Shown: one piece after another, positions 14,227-25,379 of the stretch
How the letters are laid out: each line of letters starts with the position of its first letter
Numbering within the stretch: the stretch's first letter is position 1
DNA from: Molossus alvarezi
Lineage: Eukaryota > Chordata > Mammalia > Chiroptera > Molossidae
Assembly (NCBI GenBank): GCA_037176705.1
Contig: JBAWUJ010000096.1
Location: 17,501 to 81,500, forward strand
Length of the DNA: 64,000 bases
Reading direction: 5' to 3'
Notes under the pieces: generated by a model
The model's database searches: none
Seen by the model: only the letters and a program-made list of their open reading frames with translations
Told to the model about the DNA's origin: nothing
Translations under genes and position numbers: made by a program

Positions 14227-14830
14227 TGAAGCCACTATGGAAAACAATGTGGTGTTACCTCAAAAAATGAAAAAATTGAACTTCCATTTGACCCAGTGAT
14301 CCCACTTCTAGAAATATACCCTAAGAAGCCTGAAACACCAATCAGAAAGAATATATGTGGCCCCATGTTTGTAGCAGCACTATTTACAAAACTAAGATCT
14401 GGAAACAGCCCAAGTGTCCATCAGTAGACGAATGCTACATATATACAATGGAGTACTACGCAACTGTAAGAAAGCTTATCCTTTGAGACTACATGGAGGG
14501 AACTGGAAAGTATCATCCTAAGTGAAACAAGCCAAACAGAGAAAGACAAGTATCATATGATCTCACTTATTTGTGGAATATAATGAACATAACAGTCTGA
14601 GGACTAGTCCCAGAGACGTGGAAGTGGGGTACAGACTGGCAATCCCCAGAAGAGGGAGTGGTGGGGGAGAGATAAACCACAGAACTTATATGAATGTATG
14701 CATGAACAGTGAACATGGACAACAAACTGGGGACAGGGCAGGGAGGGAGGGGGAGGGGGGAATTAGTGGGGGGAAAAGGAGAAACATCTGTAATAAAAAT
14801 TAATTAATAAAAAATTAAAAAGAAAAAAAA

Positions 14831-16982
14831 GACTAAGGGAATATATTAGCACCAAACCAGCACTGCAAGAAATGTTAAAAGGACTGCTATAATTAGTAGA
14901 AGGCAGAGAAAGAAAAATACAACCACAGTAAACAAAAATGGCAATAAATAAGTACATATCAATAATCACCTTAAATGTAAATGGATTGAATGTTCTGATA
15001 AAAAAAAATACAGAGTAGCTGATCGGATAAGAAAGCATGACTCACATATATGTTGTTTACAAGAGATCCAACTCACAACAAAAGACTCACATAGGTTGAA
15101 AGTGAAGGGATGAAAAAAAATCTTCCAAGCAAACAGAAAGGAGAAAAGTCTGGGGTAGCAATACTCATATCTGATAAGGAGCACCAAAATATATTTTAAA
15201 TTTTTCTGGAGGACTTCAAAGGAGAAATCAATAGCAATACAATCATAGCAGGGGATTTCAACACCCCTCTGATATCAGTGGGTAGATCTTCTAGACAAAA
15301 AAAAAAAAAAGACTCTAAATGATGCACTAGATCAAATGGATTTCATAGGTATCTGCAGGGATATACACCCCAAAACTGCAGAATTTACATTCTTCTCAAG
15401 TGCACATGGAACATTCTCAAAGACAGACCACATGTTAGGGGACAAACTAAGTATTTACAAGTTCAAGAAGATTGAAATCATATCAAGCATCTTCTCAGAT
15501 CACAATGACATGAAACTAGAAATCAATTGCAACAAGAATATGCAAAGACATTTGAATACATGGAGGATAAATACCATGTTATTAAACAATAAATGGGTTA
15601 CCAAGTAGATCAAGGAAGAAATTAAAAACTTCCTGAAACCAATGAAAATAAACACACAACAACACAAAATCTATAAGATGCAGCAAAAGCAGTTCTGAGA
15701 GGCAAGTTCATAGCACTACAGGTCTACCTCAAAAAAACAAGAAAAATGTCTAATTGACTATCTAACCTCACAACTTAAAGAACTAGAAAGCAAACAAAAA
15801 GAAAACCCCAGAGCAAATAGTAAAGGTCAGAGCAGATGATGGACCTTTAGCCAGACTCACCAAGAAACAAAAAAAGAAGACACAAATAAAAAAAATCACA
15901 AATGAAAGATGATAAGTAACGACACCACAGAAATACAAAGGATCATCAAAACATACTAGGAACAATTATACACCAACAAATTGGACAATCCAGAAATACA
16001 AAGGATCATCAAAACATACTAGGAACAATTATACACCAACAAATTGGACAATCTACGTGAAATGGACAAATTTCTAGAAACACACAGTCTCCCATACTGA
16101 ACCGGGAAGAGAGAGAAAACTTGAACAGACCAAGAATAAATAAGAAAATTGAAGATGTAAGAAACACCCAGCAAACAAAAGCCCAGGCCCAGATGACTTC
16201 ATGGGGGATTTTTACTAAACATTCAAAGAAGATCTAATACCCATTTTTCTCAAACTACTACAAAAAATTCAAGAAGACGAAAGACTTCCAAACTCATTTT
16301 ATGAGGCCAACATAATCCTATTCCCAAAACCGGATAAAGACACTATGAATAAAGAAAACTACAGACCAATATCCCTGATGAACACAGATGCCAAATCCTT
16401 ACCAAAATATTAGCTAATCGGATCCAGCAATACAGCAAAAACATTATTCATCATGACCAACTGAGATTCATTCCAGGGATGCAAGAATGGTACAATATTT
16501 TAAAATCAATAAATGTGACACATCACATAAACAAAATGAAAGATAAAAATCATATAATCTTATCAATAGATGTGAAAAAGCATTCAACAAAATTCAGCAC
16601 CCACTTCTGATAAAAACACTCAGCAATGTGGAAATAGAGGGATCATATCTCGACATACTAAAGGCCATTTATGAAAACCCTACAGTCTACATCATACTCA
16701 GTGGGTAAAACTAAAAGTATTTCTATTAAAAACAGGAACAACACAGGCATGTCCACTTTCACCACTCTTATTTAACATAGTATTAATAATCTTAGTCACA
16801 GCAATTAGACATAAAAAAATAAAATAAAAAGGATCCAACTTAGAAAGGAGGAAGTGAAACTGTCATTATTTTCAGATGACATGTACATAGAAAACCCTAA
16901 AGACTCCATCAAAAATTTACTAGACTTAATAAATGAATTTGGCAATGTAGCAGGACACAAAAATAACATCAAGAAATTGATG
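14831..16982 (+). mobile_element. L1-2: 5'-truncated and 3'-truncated LINE-1
   Basis: The copy starts in the spacer between ORF1 and ORF2 (CTAAGGGAATATATTAGCACC), directly after the A-rich tail of L1-1. It keeps a broken ORF2: endonuclease pieces (open 15336-15608, with FSSAHGTFSKTDHML and SDHNDM) and a decayed RT with an FSDDM sequence at about 16870. A 63-bp tandem duplication lies at 15928-16053. The element stops at 16982 where a SINE begins, and no L1 resumes after the SINE, so the 3' part was lost by rearrangement. Confidence 0.9.
15928..16053 (+). repeat. Perfect 63-bp tandem duplication in L1-2
   Basis: CAGAAATACAAAGGATCATC begins both copies (15928-15990 and 15991-16053), and both end TTGGACAATC. 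The unit is 21 codons long, so it would be frame-neutral in ORF2. Confidence 0.95.
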
Positions 16983-16983
16983 G

Positions 16984-17225
16984 TGCCCTGGCTGGTTTGG
17001 CTCAGCGGTTGGAGCATGGGCCTGCAGTTCAGAGAGACCGGGGTTCGGTTCCTGCTAAGGGCACATATCTTGGTTGCAGTTTGTCCCCAGTCCTGGTTGG
17101 GTGGTGCAGGAGGCAACCACTTGGTGTGTCCTTTTCACATCAATGTTTCTCTCTCTCTCTCTTTCTTCCTCTCTGTCCCTCGCATTCTATCTGAACAAAA
17201 AAAAAAATGGAAAAATGTCCTCAGT
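16984..17225 (+). mobile_element. VES-type tRNA-derived SINE
   Basis: The head GCCCTGGCTGGTTTGGCTCAG with an A-box-like region is followed by a B-box (GGTTCGGTTCC). The body includes GCAGTTTGTCCCCAGTCCTGG, a CT-rich tract and a CTGAACAAAAA end. RNA polymerase III would transcribe such an element from its internal boxes. No target duplication is visible, because one flank is L1-2 and the other is unrelated. Confidence 0.9.
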
Positions 17226-17754
17226 AGCAGACCTGAATCTTTCAGCAATGAATTAGTGAGCTATATTGGTATTTTGACACTGTGTGGAGGGGAATTATCA
17301 GAACATATTGAGTCCAAACTCATTCCTTCTTCAACTGCTAAATCCACAAAAAGTAATAATAAATGTTCTATGTACTTAAAATGAAAACAATGTTGACCTC
17401 TTGGGGTAGGATTGTGATTTATCTCTATTTTTCCATATTCTTTAAATAAGCTACAACAAACAAAGCTATTTTTATTTCAAAAAATAACCTACTAGAGGAA
17501 AACATAGGCTATTTTAAAATTATAATAACCTAGATGATGATAGTGACAACAACCAGAAGCTTTTTTTTTTTTTTTTTTGCTCAACCACTCTGGTCTTTTG
17601 ACAATTGGGGAGGGGGGATTATTGCAAAATATGGACCTCAAATCTGCACCTTTTCTACTGTACACTTTTTCCTGTGCAATTGCACCACTTCTGATAGAGC
17701 AAACTCCTAAATTTTCAGTTTCTAAAATGGATCTCAGCCTGGGTCTGACCATTT
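17226..17754. other. Unassigned AT-rich sequence
   Basis: Nothing recognisable apart from a T homopolymer at about 17561-17578. Confidence 0.5.
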
Positions 17755-17770
17755 ACAAGCAATGCTCTTT

Positions 17771-17988
17771 TTTGTTGTTGTTGTTCAGATACAGTAGGAG
17801 GGAGAGAGAGGAAGAGAGAGAGAGAAACATCAATGTGAAAGGGACACATCGAGTGGTTGCTACCCGCATGACCAAATCAGGGCCGGGGACAAACTGCAAC
17901 CAAGGTACATGCCCTTAGTGGGAACCAAACCCGGGTCTCTCTGGACTGCAGGCCAACGCTGTAACCCCTGAGCCAAAGTGGCCAGGGC
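17771..17988 (-). mobile_element. VES-type SINE, reverse, with target duplication
   Basis: The reversed order (T-rich, GAGAGAGAGGAAGAGAGAG, then the tRNA-like head ending TGGCCAGGGC) marks a minus-strand copy. Flanking direct repeats ACAAGCAATGCTCTTTT at about 17755-17771 and 17989-18005 are the target-site duplication of L1-driven insertion. Confidence 0.95.
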
Positions 17989-18005
17989 ACAAGCAATGCT
18001 CTTTT

Positions 18006-18633
18006 AAAGATGGAACAAACCTATCAGGGTCTTTGCTTCATTACTACTAAAATTCTCATTTTTATAGCTTACTACATTCATTACTGAAAGATTTGACTGC
18101 AGCTGAGAACCTGTAAGGTTGGACTGTGTAATGCTCAAGTCAACTTGGACAAGAACTTGTACACCCCTAATTCTTTATCCAGTCTAGAGGACATGCAGAG
18201 GAAAGGCAGTCCTAGAGGAATTGCTCAGTTAAACAGGCACCTGGACTTGTACCACACAAACTGTCTGGAAACCCTTTTCTGATCCTCACATCACAGCCTG
18301 GCTGTACCTGCTCCCTGACCCTGCTCACTTCAAGAACACCCACTGCTCTCTAATTTACTCTGGGCCCCATCTCTTACCTCGCCCCAGGTCTCACAACCAT
18401 GCCCCATTACTTGCAAAAACAGTCTTCAACTTACTTCCTTCAGCCTCATTTCTTCTCTGGTGTGTGGACCCAGAGGTTATTCTAATCCAGCTTCTCATCT
18501 CGGTTTTGGGCTGCTTTTTGCCTCAAGTTCAGGTCCAGCTCAAAGCTTGGTCCTGGCCCTGCCTCTCAGCTCCAGCCACATCTCGTGCATTGCTTTACCT
18601 TTCAGTTGTCCATTTAAAGGAAAAGAGCCAGAC
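18006..18633. other. Unassigned low-copy sequence
   Basis: No exon, repeat or transposon was recognised between the two reverse-oriented SINEs. Confidence 0.45.
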
Positions 18634-18649
18634 AGCAGTTCTATTTTTG

Positions 18650-18906
18650 TTTCTTGGTTGTTGTTGTTTTTTTAATCATAACCCTAGGATTTCTTTCCAT
18701 TTTTCTTTAGACAGAGTGGGAGGGAGAGAGAGAGAAACATTGATGTGAGAGAGACACATTCACTAGTTGCCTCCTGCATGGCCCAACCAGGGCCGGGGAC
18801 AAACCACAACCCAGGTACGTGCCCTTGACCAGAATCGATGACTCATTGGTCTGTGGGCCGAGGCTCTAATCAATGAGCCCAATGAGCCAAACCAGCCAGG
18901 GCAGAA
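18650..18906 (-). mobile_element. VES-type SINE, reverse, with target duplication
   Basis: A minus-strand SINE with the GGGAGGGAGAGAGAGAGAAAC tract and a head ending AACCAGCCAGGGC. Direct repeats AGCAGTTCTATTTTTG (18634-18649) and AGCAGTTCTACTTTTG (18907-18922) flank it with one mismatch. Confidence 0.93.
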
Positions 18907-18924
18907 AGCAGTTCTACTTTTGAA

Positions 18925-19192
18925 CATAAAGTTTCATAAAGAAATTAAAAATCATGTAGACTTTATCAACTTTAAAAAAAAAAAAATGACCTGTAAAATA
19001 ACTTGTTCAAAGAATTAAACACAAATTATGCCCTGGGAGAAAATTTTGCAAACTTCATTTCTGATACAAGATTTCCCTCTAAATACAAAGACCTATAAAA
19101 CAAAAAACATCCATAGAAATAGGGAAAGATCTCAAACACCTTGCCAATAAACGTATACAATGTGGACAAAAAGTGGTTCCATAGAAAATAAA
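18925..19192 (+). mobile_element. Fragment of an old L1 ORF2 3' region
   Basis: Phrases such as TTCATAAAGAAATTAAAAA, ACTTGTTCAAAGAATTAAAC and AATACAAAGACCTATAAAAC match the layout of the C-terminal part of L1 ORF2, and the same diverged piece occurs at 44610-44830. Both fragments sit next to a SINE. It is much older than L1-1 to L1-6. Confidence 0.6.
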
Positions 19193-19196
19193 CTTT

Positions 19197-19390
19197 TGCC
19201 TGTCTGGTGTGGCTCAGTGGTTGAGCATTGACACATGCAACAAGAGGTCGCTGGTTCAATTCCCCATCAGGGCACATGCCCAGGTTATAGGCCTGTGGTC
19301 ACTCAATGTTCTCTCTCATCAGTGTTTCTATCTCTCTCTCCTTCTCCCTTCCTTTCTCTCTAAAATCAATTAAGAAAAAAAATATTTTTA
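19197..19390 (+). mobile_element. tRNA-derived SINE, TCTCTAAAATCAAT-tailed subfamily
   Basis: The head is CCTGTCTGGTGTGGCTCAGTGGTTGAGC with a B-box GGTTCAATTCC. The body contains CAGGGCACATGCCCAGG, and the end is CTCTCTAAAATCAATTAAG. This 3' end differs from the CTGAACAAAAA type elsewhere, so two SINE subfamilies coexist here. A 9-bp direct repeat AGAAAATAA flanks it (19183 and 19391). Confidence 0.9.
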
Positions 19391-19432
19391 AGAAAATAAC
19401 CACTTGGTAATCTGATCAAAAATTTTCCATTA

Positions 19433-19670
19433 GCCCTAGCTGGTTAGGCTCAGCATTGGCCTGCAGTCCCGAGAGACCCAGGTTTGGTTCCCACTAAGGA
19501 CATGTACCTCGGTTGCAGTTTGTCCCTGGCCATGGTTGGGTAGTGTGGGTGGCAGCCACTCGATGTGTTTCTTTTACATCAATGTTTCTCTCTCTCTCCC
19601 TCTTCTTCTCTCTCCCTTTCACTGTATCTGAACAAAAAAAAAATTGAAAACATGTTCTCAGGTGAGGATT
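19433..19670 (+). mobile_element. VES-type SINE adjoining the second polypurine array
   Basis: GCCCTAGCTGGTTAGGCTCAG head (with a deletion in the A-box area), GGTTTGGTTCCC B-box region, CT-rich tract, CTGAACAAAAAA and the TTCTCAGGTGAGGAT end. The polypurine minisatellite begins immediately after it. Confidence 0.9.
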
Positions 19671-19679
19671 TCAAAATAA

Positions 19680-21845
19680 AAATTATAGAGGAGAGAATGC
19701 AAGAAATGGATATATTCAGTACAGAGAGGAGAGAACACAGAAAATGAAGAAAATCTGTACAGAGAGGGGAGAACGAAAAAAAAAAAACAGAGAAAATCAA
19801 CAGACAGAGAAGAGAATGCAGAAAATAGAGAGATTCAGTAGAGAGAGGAGAGAAAGCAGAAAATGGAGAGAATCAAAAGATAGAGGGGAGAACACAGAAA
19901 ACGGAGAAAATCAAGAGATCGAGAAGAGAATGGAGAGATTCAGGAGAGAATAAAGAAAATGGAGAGATCCAAGAGATAGAGAAGTGAATGGAGAGAATCA
20001 TGAGACTGAGAAGAGAATGCAAAAAATGGAAAGATTTAGGAGAAAGAAAACAGAAAGCAGATTAAAAAATAGTAGAGAGAATGAAGAAAATGAATAGTTT
20101 CAGCACACAGAGAAAAGAACACAGATATCAAGATATAGTGGAGAGAACACAGAAAACGGAGAGATTTGGGAGAGAATGCAGAAAACAGAAAACAGAGACA
20201 TTCAACAGATAGAGAGGTGAAGGCAGAAAATGTAGAAAATCAAGAGACAGATGAAAAAATGCAGAAAACTGAAAGATTTAGGAAAAAGGAGAGAAATCAG
20301 AAAACAGAGTGAACCAGGATATAAGGGGGGAAAAAAAATGTAGTGAATCAGGATGAGTAGAGTGAATGCAGTAAATGGAGAGACAGGAGAGAACAATGAA
20401 AATGGAATCAGGTGAGAGGAAAGAATGCAGGAAACCAACAGATTCAGGAGAAAGAGGAGAGAATGCAGAAAATGGATGGGATCAAAAGATAGCGTAGAGA
20501 ACGCCAAAAATGTAAAGAATCAGGATAGAGGAAAGTGTACGCAGAAAATGAAGTGATTTAGGAGAGAGAGAAGAAAACACAGAAATTAAAGAGTATCAGG
20601 AGAGAGTAGAGAGTACAAAGAAAACAGATATTCAAGAGAGAGAGGAGAGTACGCTGAAAATGGAGATTCAGGAGAGAGAGAAGAAAATGCAGAATCTGAG
20701 AGTATTGAGAGAGAGTAGAGAGAATGCAGAAAAGAGAGAGATTCAGAATAGAGAGGAGAGAACGCAGAAACGGAGAGACTCAGGAGAGAGTGGAGAGAAC
20801 GCAGAAAATAGAGAAAATCAGAAGAAAGTGGATAGAACCCAGAAAATGGAAAGAATAAAGAGCAGAGAGAACACAGAGAGAATCAGGAGAGAGAAGAGAG
20901 AAAATGGAGAGATTCAGAAGAGAATGCAGATTCAGAAGAGAATGCAGAAAATGGAGAATATCAAGGAATAGAGGAGAAAATGCAGAAAACAAGGAGAATC
21001 CACAGAGAGAGAGCAGAGAACATAGAAAGCACAGAAAATGGAGAGAGAGGAGACAATGCAGAAGATGAAGAATATCAAGAAATAGAGAACACAGAAAATG
21101 GAGAGAATCAGAAAAGAGAGCGTAGAGAACGCAGAAATTCGGGACTACCAGGAGAGAGAAAGAGAATGCAGAAAATGGAGAGATTCAGGGGGGAGAGGAG
21201 AGAATGCAGAATACAAAGAGAATCAAGAGAGAGAGCAGAAAATGGAGAGGGTCTAGAGAGAGAAGAGAGAATGCAGAAAACGAAATGAATCAGAAGAGAG
21301 AGAAGAAAACACAGAAATCAGAGAGAATTAGAAGAGAATGAGGAAAACAGAGATAATTAGGACATAGAAGAAAAAGGGCAGAATACTGAGAGAATCAGGA
21401 GTGAGAAATCAGGAGAGAGAGAACAAAGAAAATGTAGAGAATCAGAAGAAAGTGGAGAGAACACAGAAAATGGAAAGAATCATGAAAGAAAGGCGAGAAT
21501 GGAGAAAACAGATGATCAAAAGAGAGAGGAGGGAATATAGAAAATGGAGAGAATCAAGAGATAGAGGAGACAACTCTGAAAATGGAGAGAATCAAAAGTC
21601 AGAGAAGAGAACTCAGAAAACAGAGAATTAGGAGAGAGAGGGGAGAATGCAGAAAATTGAAAGAATCAGGAGAGAGTGGAGAGAACTTGTAATACATAGA
21701 AGGTAAAGGAGAGAATGCAAAAAATGGAGATATCATGAGAGAGAAGAGAACAGACACAGAAAATGGAGAGAATCATGAGAGAGACTAGAGAACCCAGAAA
21801 ATGCAGAGAATCAGGAGAGAGAATAGAGGACGCAGAAAACCAGCA
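19680..21845 (+). repeat. Polypurine minisatellite, second array (about 2.2 kb)
   Basis: Roughly 58 diverged units with the core GAGAACGCAGAAAATGGAGA, then RAATCAGGAGAGAGWG. Two adjacent units counted exactly at about 20763-20837 are 37 and 38 bp. The plus strand is almost wholly purine over 2 kb with only isolated C and T in fixed positions of the unit (CAG, ATTCAGG). The array joins a GC-rich L1 5' module at about 21846. All plus-strand open frames across it are low-complexity reads of the repeat and are not genes. Confidence 0.9.
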
Positions 21846-22589
21846 GAATCAGGGAGGTGGCGGAGTTTAGAACAGGAGCAAGGGTGAGTGTGTGAGAGAG
21901 TGAGTGGGTGTGATTGACAGTGTGTGTGAATGCGAGTGTGGACGACAAACCTTGTGAAGTGCAGACTCGAGCACCCTGAGTCCAACAGAGCACCTTGCAC
22001 CATCTGTCCAGTGGACCAGCGCACAGTCGTGGCACCATCAAGGTGCCTGTTGCAGTAGCCCACACCAGCTGGAAACTGGGCACCATCCCTCAGAGCAGAA
22101 GTCCAAACTGAGCCCAGCAATTTTTCCTATAGCAGCAGTGACTGGGCAGGAGTGGAGTCCCACCCCCAACAGCAGTGGAGGCTCAGGGAGTCTCGGAAAT
22201 TGCAACACCCCTAGGAGCACTAGTGCCGGGAGCCTGGCACCTACCCCCACACTAACAGTGACTGGGTGGTACTAGATCCCCACCACCAACAGGCAGTAGT
22301 AGCTCATATTAGCAGCTGAAAACCATCCCCAGTGACATTCAGCTGAGGCTGATCAGGAATGGTGCCCTAGCCCAAGCATCAAGGCTCAGGCAGCTGAGAA
22401 CTGCCACCTCACAACTCCAGCAGCAAATTTGGAGTGGAGCACTTCCCTCTGGCAGCAGCAAAGTCCCTGAATTGGAGCATCTAAAGCCCCAACAGCAGCA
22501 AAGGATTGGGACCTGAGAACACTCTGGCAATAGCAGCAGCAGTAGCAGTGCAAACTGGGAGCTGAGCCTCACCAAGCAGCAGCATATCC

Positions 22590-22960
22590 CAGAAGCACAT
22601 TAGCAGGACACAGGCACACCAGCAGTGTACCAACAGGGCCCACAAACCCCAGAAGTGCACCAGTGAAACCCCCACATTCTAACAGCATTTCAACAGGACC
22701 CCACACACCCCAGCAACACATCAGTTGAATCCATGCACTCCAGAAGCACACCAGCTGGACCCACTCACCCCAGAAGTGTACCAGAACTCATGAACCCCAA
22801 GAGCATGCCAGTGGTACCCATGCACTCAAGAAGCATGCCAGTGGTTCCCCACACACCCTAGAATCATACAAGCAAAACTCATGCACCCCAGAAGAACACC
22901 AGCTGCACCCCAGAAGAACACCAGCTGCACACACCAGCTGGTTCCCCACACACCCCAGGC
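22590..22960 (+). repeat. Diverged tandem repeat of about 30-36 bp
   Basis: Units of the form CCCAGAAGCACACCAGCTGG plus ACCCACTCAC recur with substitutions and small length changes (AGCACATTAGCAGGACAC, AGTGCACCAGTGAAACCC, AGAACACCAGCTGCACCC). It lies in the L1-3 5' module and is missing from the L1-5 module. Confidence 0.75.
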
Positions 22961-23284
22961 AGCAGCAGCAGCAGCAGCACAGATTGGCAGCTGAGACTCA
23001 CCCTCAGCAGCATCTGCACAGATTGATCAGGAACACTGCTCCAACCCAAGCAGTAGCAAGACTTGGGGAACCGAGACCTGGACTACAGACCAATACCAGT
23101 TACCAGTTGTCAATCTTCTAATACCCACCATAGGCAAGAAGCACCACACACCAAAATAGTCTGGGAGGCACAGCAACCTTATTTGATACACACCAACCTG
23201 CCTACACACTCCAGCATCCCTCACCGAGCCTAGAACTACCAGACTGTTAAAATGGTAAAAAAAAAAAAAAAAAAAAAAAAAGAC

Positions 23285-23535
23285 ACATAAAAAAATGGAA
23301 AAAGAAATCACCAGAAAATGAACTATAAAAAATGAAAGAAAACAACTTGTCAGATAAAGAATTCAAATCAATGATTTTCAGGGTGCTCAAACAAGTGAAA
23401 ACCACAAGCAACTTAAGAATTATGAAGAGCTCACTGGGAACTACTTCAGCTTAAATAAAGAAGTAGAAGCTATGCATAAAAAACAAGAAGAAATAAATAA
23501 TAACACAGCTGTTATTAAAAATACCTTAGAAAGGG
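23285..23535 (+). pseudogene. ORF1 N-terminal fragment of another L1 lineage
   Basis: After the A-run, the reading LSDKEFKSMIFRVLKQVK resembles the coiled-coil start of L1/HAL1 ORF1 (compare LTDAEFKIMIIRMLNEL in the HAL1 at 42.7 kb). Lysine- and glutamate-rich coiled-coil-like sequence with stops follows. It sits in the middle of the L1-3 5' module, ahead of the 73-bp monomers, so L1-3 has two ORF1 starts of different origin. Confidence 0.6.
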
Positions 23536-23544
23536 GTATGATCT

Positions 23545-23880
23545 AGTTACCCTCAGGACCTGTGGGGTGCTGAAGCACCAAAGTGGCCTGTGTGACCCAG
23601 CAGGGACTGTACCATCCAGTTACTCACAGGACCTGTGGGGTGCTTGAAGCATCAGAGCGGCCTGTGCAACCCAGCAGAGACAGTGCCATCCAGTTACTCA
23701 CAGGACCTGTGGGGTGCTTGAAGCACCAGAGAGCCCTGTGCAACCCAGCAGCCCATAACATAGGCATAGAGCTGGGACCCCAAAGGGACTGTGCGATTCA
23801 GTTACCCACGGGACCTGCAGGGTGCTAGGGCACCGAAGAGGCCTGTGTGACCCAGCTGCACACAAAATAGACAAAGAGGA
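23545..23880 (+). repeat. L1-3 5' tandem monomers, 73-74 bp
   Basis: Units start ACCTGTGGGGTGCTTGAAGCACC and end CCATCCAGTTACTCACAGG. The first two count to 73 and 74 bp. The third is lengthened and the fourth is partial. The same units, about three, occur at 29940-30130 before L1-5. They end just upstream of the shared L1 start block at about 23886. Confidence 0.88.
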
Positions 23881-24650
23881 TATGAAAATGGAGATGAAGT
23901 GAATAGAAGCTACACAAACAATCTCCAAGAACCAAACGGGAAATACAACTAAAATAAAGACGAATCCTCAGAAAATAGCAACAGAAAAGCAGCAGGACAG
24001 GACCATATAACCAGGGACACTGGTAGAATCTGTGGAGGCATGAGAGCGTGGTGGGCTGGGAGCTCACAGAGAGCAACAGCCTTAGCTGTGAGCAGTGCCC
24101 TTGGGGAATAAAGACCAAGCCTTCTCCACAGGGCAGAGAGCTGGGACACAGTACTAAAACAGCCACAGCCACTCACCTGGGGGCTATGGCAGTGGGAGAA
24201 CAGACTGGGCTGGAACTCTGCGGGACACCAGGGATTTGGAGAGCACTCAGAGTTTTTGCTGAGCTGCAGCCACAAAGAACAGTGGCTAGTGTGCTCCTTC
24301 ACAGAGATGTGGGGAAAAGCAGCAGACCCGAAACCCACCCCCACCCCCACCCCCCACCTGACTCAGAGATTCAGCCTTTCCCAGGTGAGGCAAAGAAATG
24401 CAAATTGAGGCTCATTAGCACCCAGCATCTACCCCACCCTCTGGAAATTCTTCTATGCAGAACACCAGAGCTACATTTCAAGGTAATGAGTAACTGAAAC
24501 TACTAGCCTCCAGGAAAAAACTAGAGGATAATTGAACATTTCCTGGGCTTCCAAATCTACCCAGGAAAGTAAGACTTGACAGTATGAAAGAACAAGAGAA
24601 CTCTATCAAAGATTAGATCAAGCAAATTATCAGAGGTAGAGTTCAGAGCT

Positions 24651-25260
24651 ATGATCTTGAGTAAAAACTTAGAAATGTTGAAAACCAACCAAGTGGAAAT
24701 GAAGAATGACAGAGCCGAAATAAAGAACACATTGGAAGAACTAACCAGCAGAGTAGAAGAAGTTGTAAACCAGAACAATGAATTAGAAGACAGGGTAAAA
24801 AAAATCAACCAACCAGAAAACCAAAAGGAAAAAAACAATTAAAAAACAGGAAGACAGCTTAAGAGAACTGTGGGACAACTGGAAACATAACAATATTCAC
24901 ATCATAGTAGTCCCCAAAGAAGAAGATGGAAATTAGCAAGGGTTAGAGAATATATCCGAAGAAATAGTGACAGAAAAGTTTCCTAATTTGGTGAAGGAAG
25001 AAGGCATAGTAATTAAAATGCCAAAAATTAAAGACAAAGAGAGAATCCTAAAGGCAGCAAGAGATAAGCAACAGGTTACCTACAAAGGAAACCCCATAAG
25101 GCTCTCAGATGACTTCTCAACAGAAACACTACAGGCCAGAAGGGAATGACATGAGGTAATCAAGGTCATGAAAAACAAGGATCTGAATCCAAGACTACTG
25201 TATCCAGCACAGCTATCATTCAGAATAGAAGGTCAAATAAAGAGCTTCCCAGACAAAACA
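24651..25260 (+). pseudogene. L1-3 ORF1, broken
   Basis: The first frame (24651-24842) reads as a coiled coil (NQVEMKNDRAEIKNTLEELTSRVEE) and stops in an A-rich run. The second (24967-25149) holds FPNLVKEEG, KDKERILKAARDKQQVTYKGNP and the QARRE segment. About 50 bases of the QVQEAQRAP-RPTPRH linker are missing, and a TGA follows QARRE. No full ORF1p can be made. Confidence 0.85.
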
Positions 25261-25379
25261 AAAAAAAAGGCTAAGGGAATATATTAACACCAAACCAGCA
25301 CTGCAAGATATCCTAAAAAAAACTGCTGTCATTAGTAGTAGAAATAAAAAGAAAAATAGAACCATGCTAAACAAAAATA

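Larger units (their letters stand above)
9672..14820 (+). mobile_element. L1-1: near full-length LINE-1 with internal deletions
   Basis: The element begins at GGCAGCAGAGTAAATGGAAGCTAC. It has a GC-richer 5' UTR to about 10500, ORF1, a short intergenic stretch, ORF2 and a 3' UTR that ends in the ACATCTGTAATAAAAATTAATTAATA tail. Its ORF2 is cut by an internal deletion of several hundred bases in the endonuclease and another of about 400 bases at 14224 relative to L1-5, so it is dead. Three short tandem duplications lie inside it (11153-11242, 11957-12140, 12244-12321). The 5' end abuts the polypurine array. Confidence 0.93.
21846..23885 (+). promoter_or_regulatory. L1-3 5' module (GC-richer, repeat-built 5' region)
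   Basis: From GGTGGCGGAG through GGGTGAGTGTGTGAGAGAGTGAG and the CAG-rich body, this aligns in patches with 29386-30165 upstream of L1-5, so it is a 5' region of this L1 family and not unique DNA. It contains a tandem repeat at 22590-22960, an A-run of about 24 at 23258-23281, a foreign ORF1 piece at 23285-23535 and 73-bp monomers at 23545-23880. Promoter function is inferred from its position only. Confidence 0.7.

Noticed and set aside
16984..17060. tRNA genes at the SINE heads
   Set aside because: A- and B-box-like sequences are present, but no cloverleaf with a proper anticodon arm and acceptor stem can be drawn, and CT-rich bodies follow.
19680..21845. Polypurine array as a CRISPR array or as coding repeats (many plus-strand frames rich in E, R and K)
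   Set aside because: There are no unique spacers between conserved repeats, the host is a mammal, and the frames are simply reads of the tandem unit with stops at unit-dependent places.
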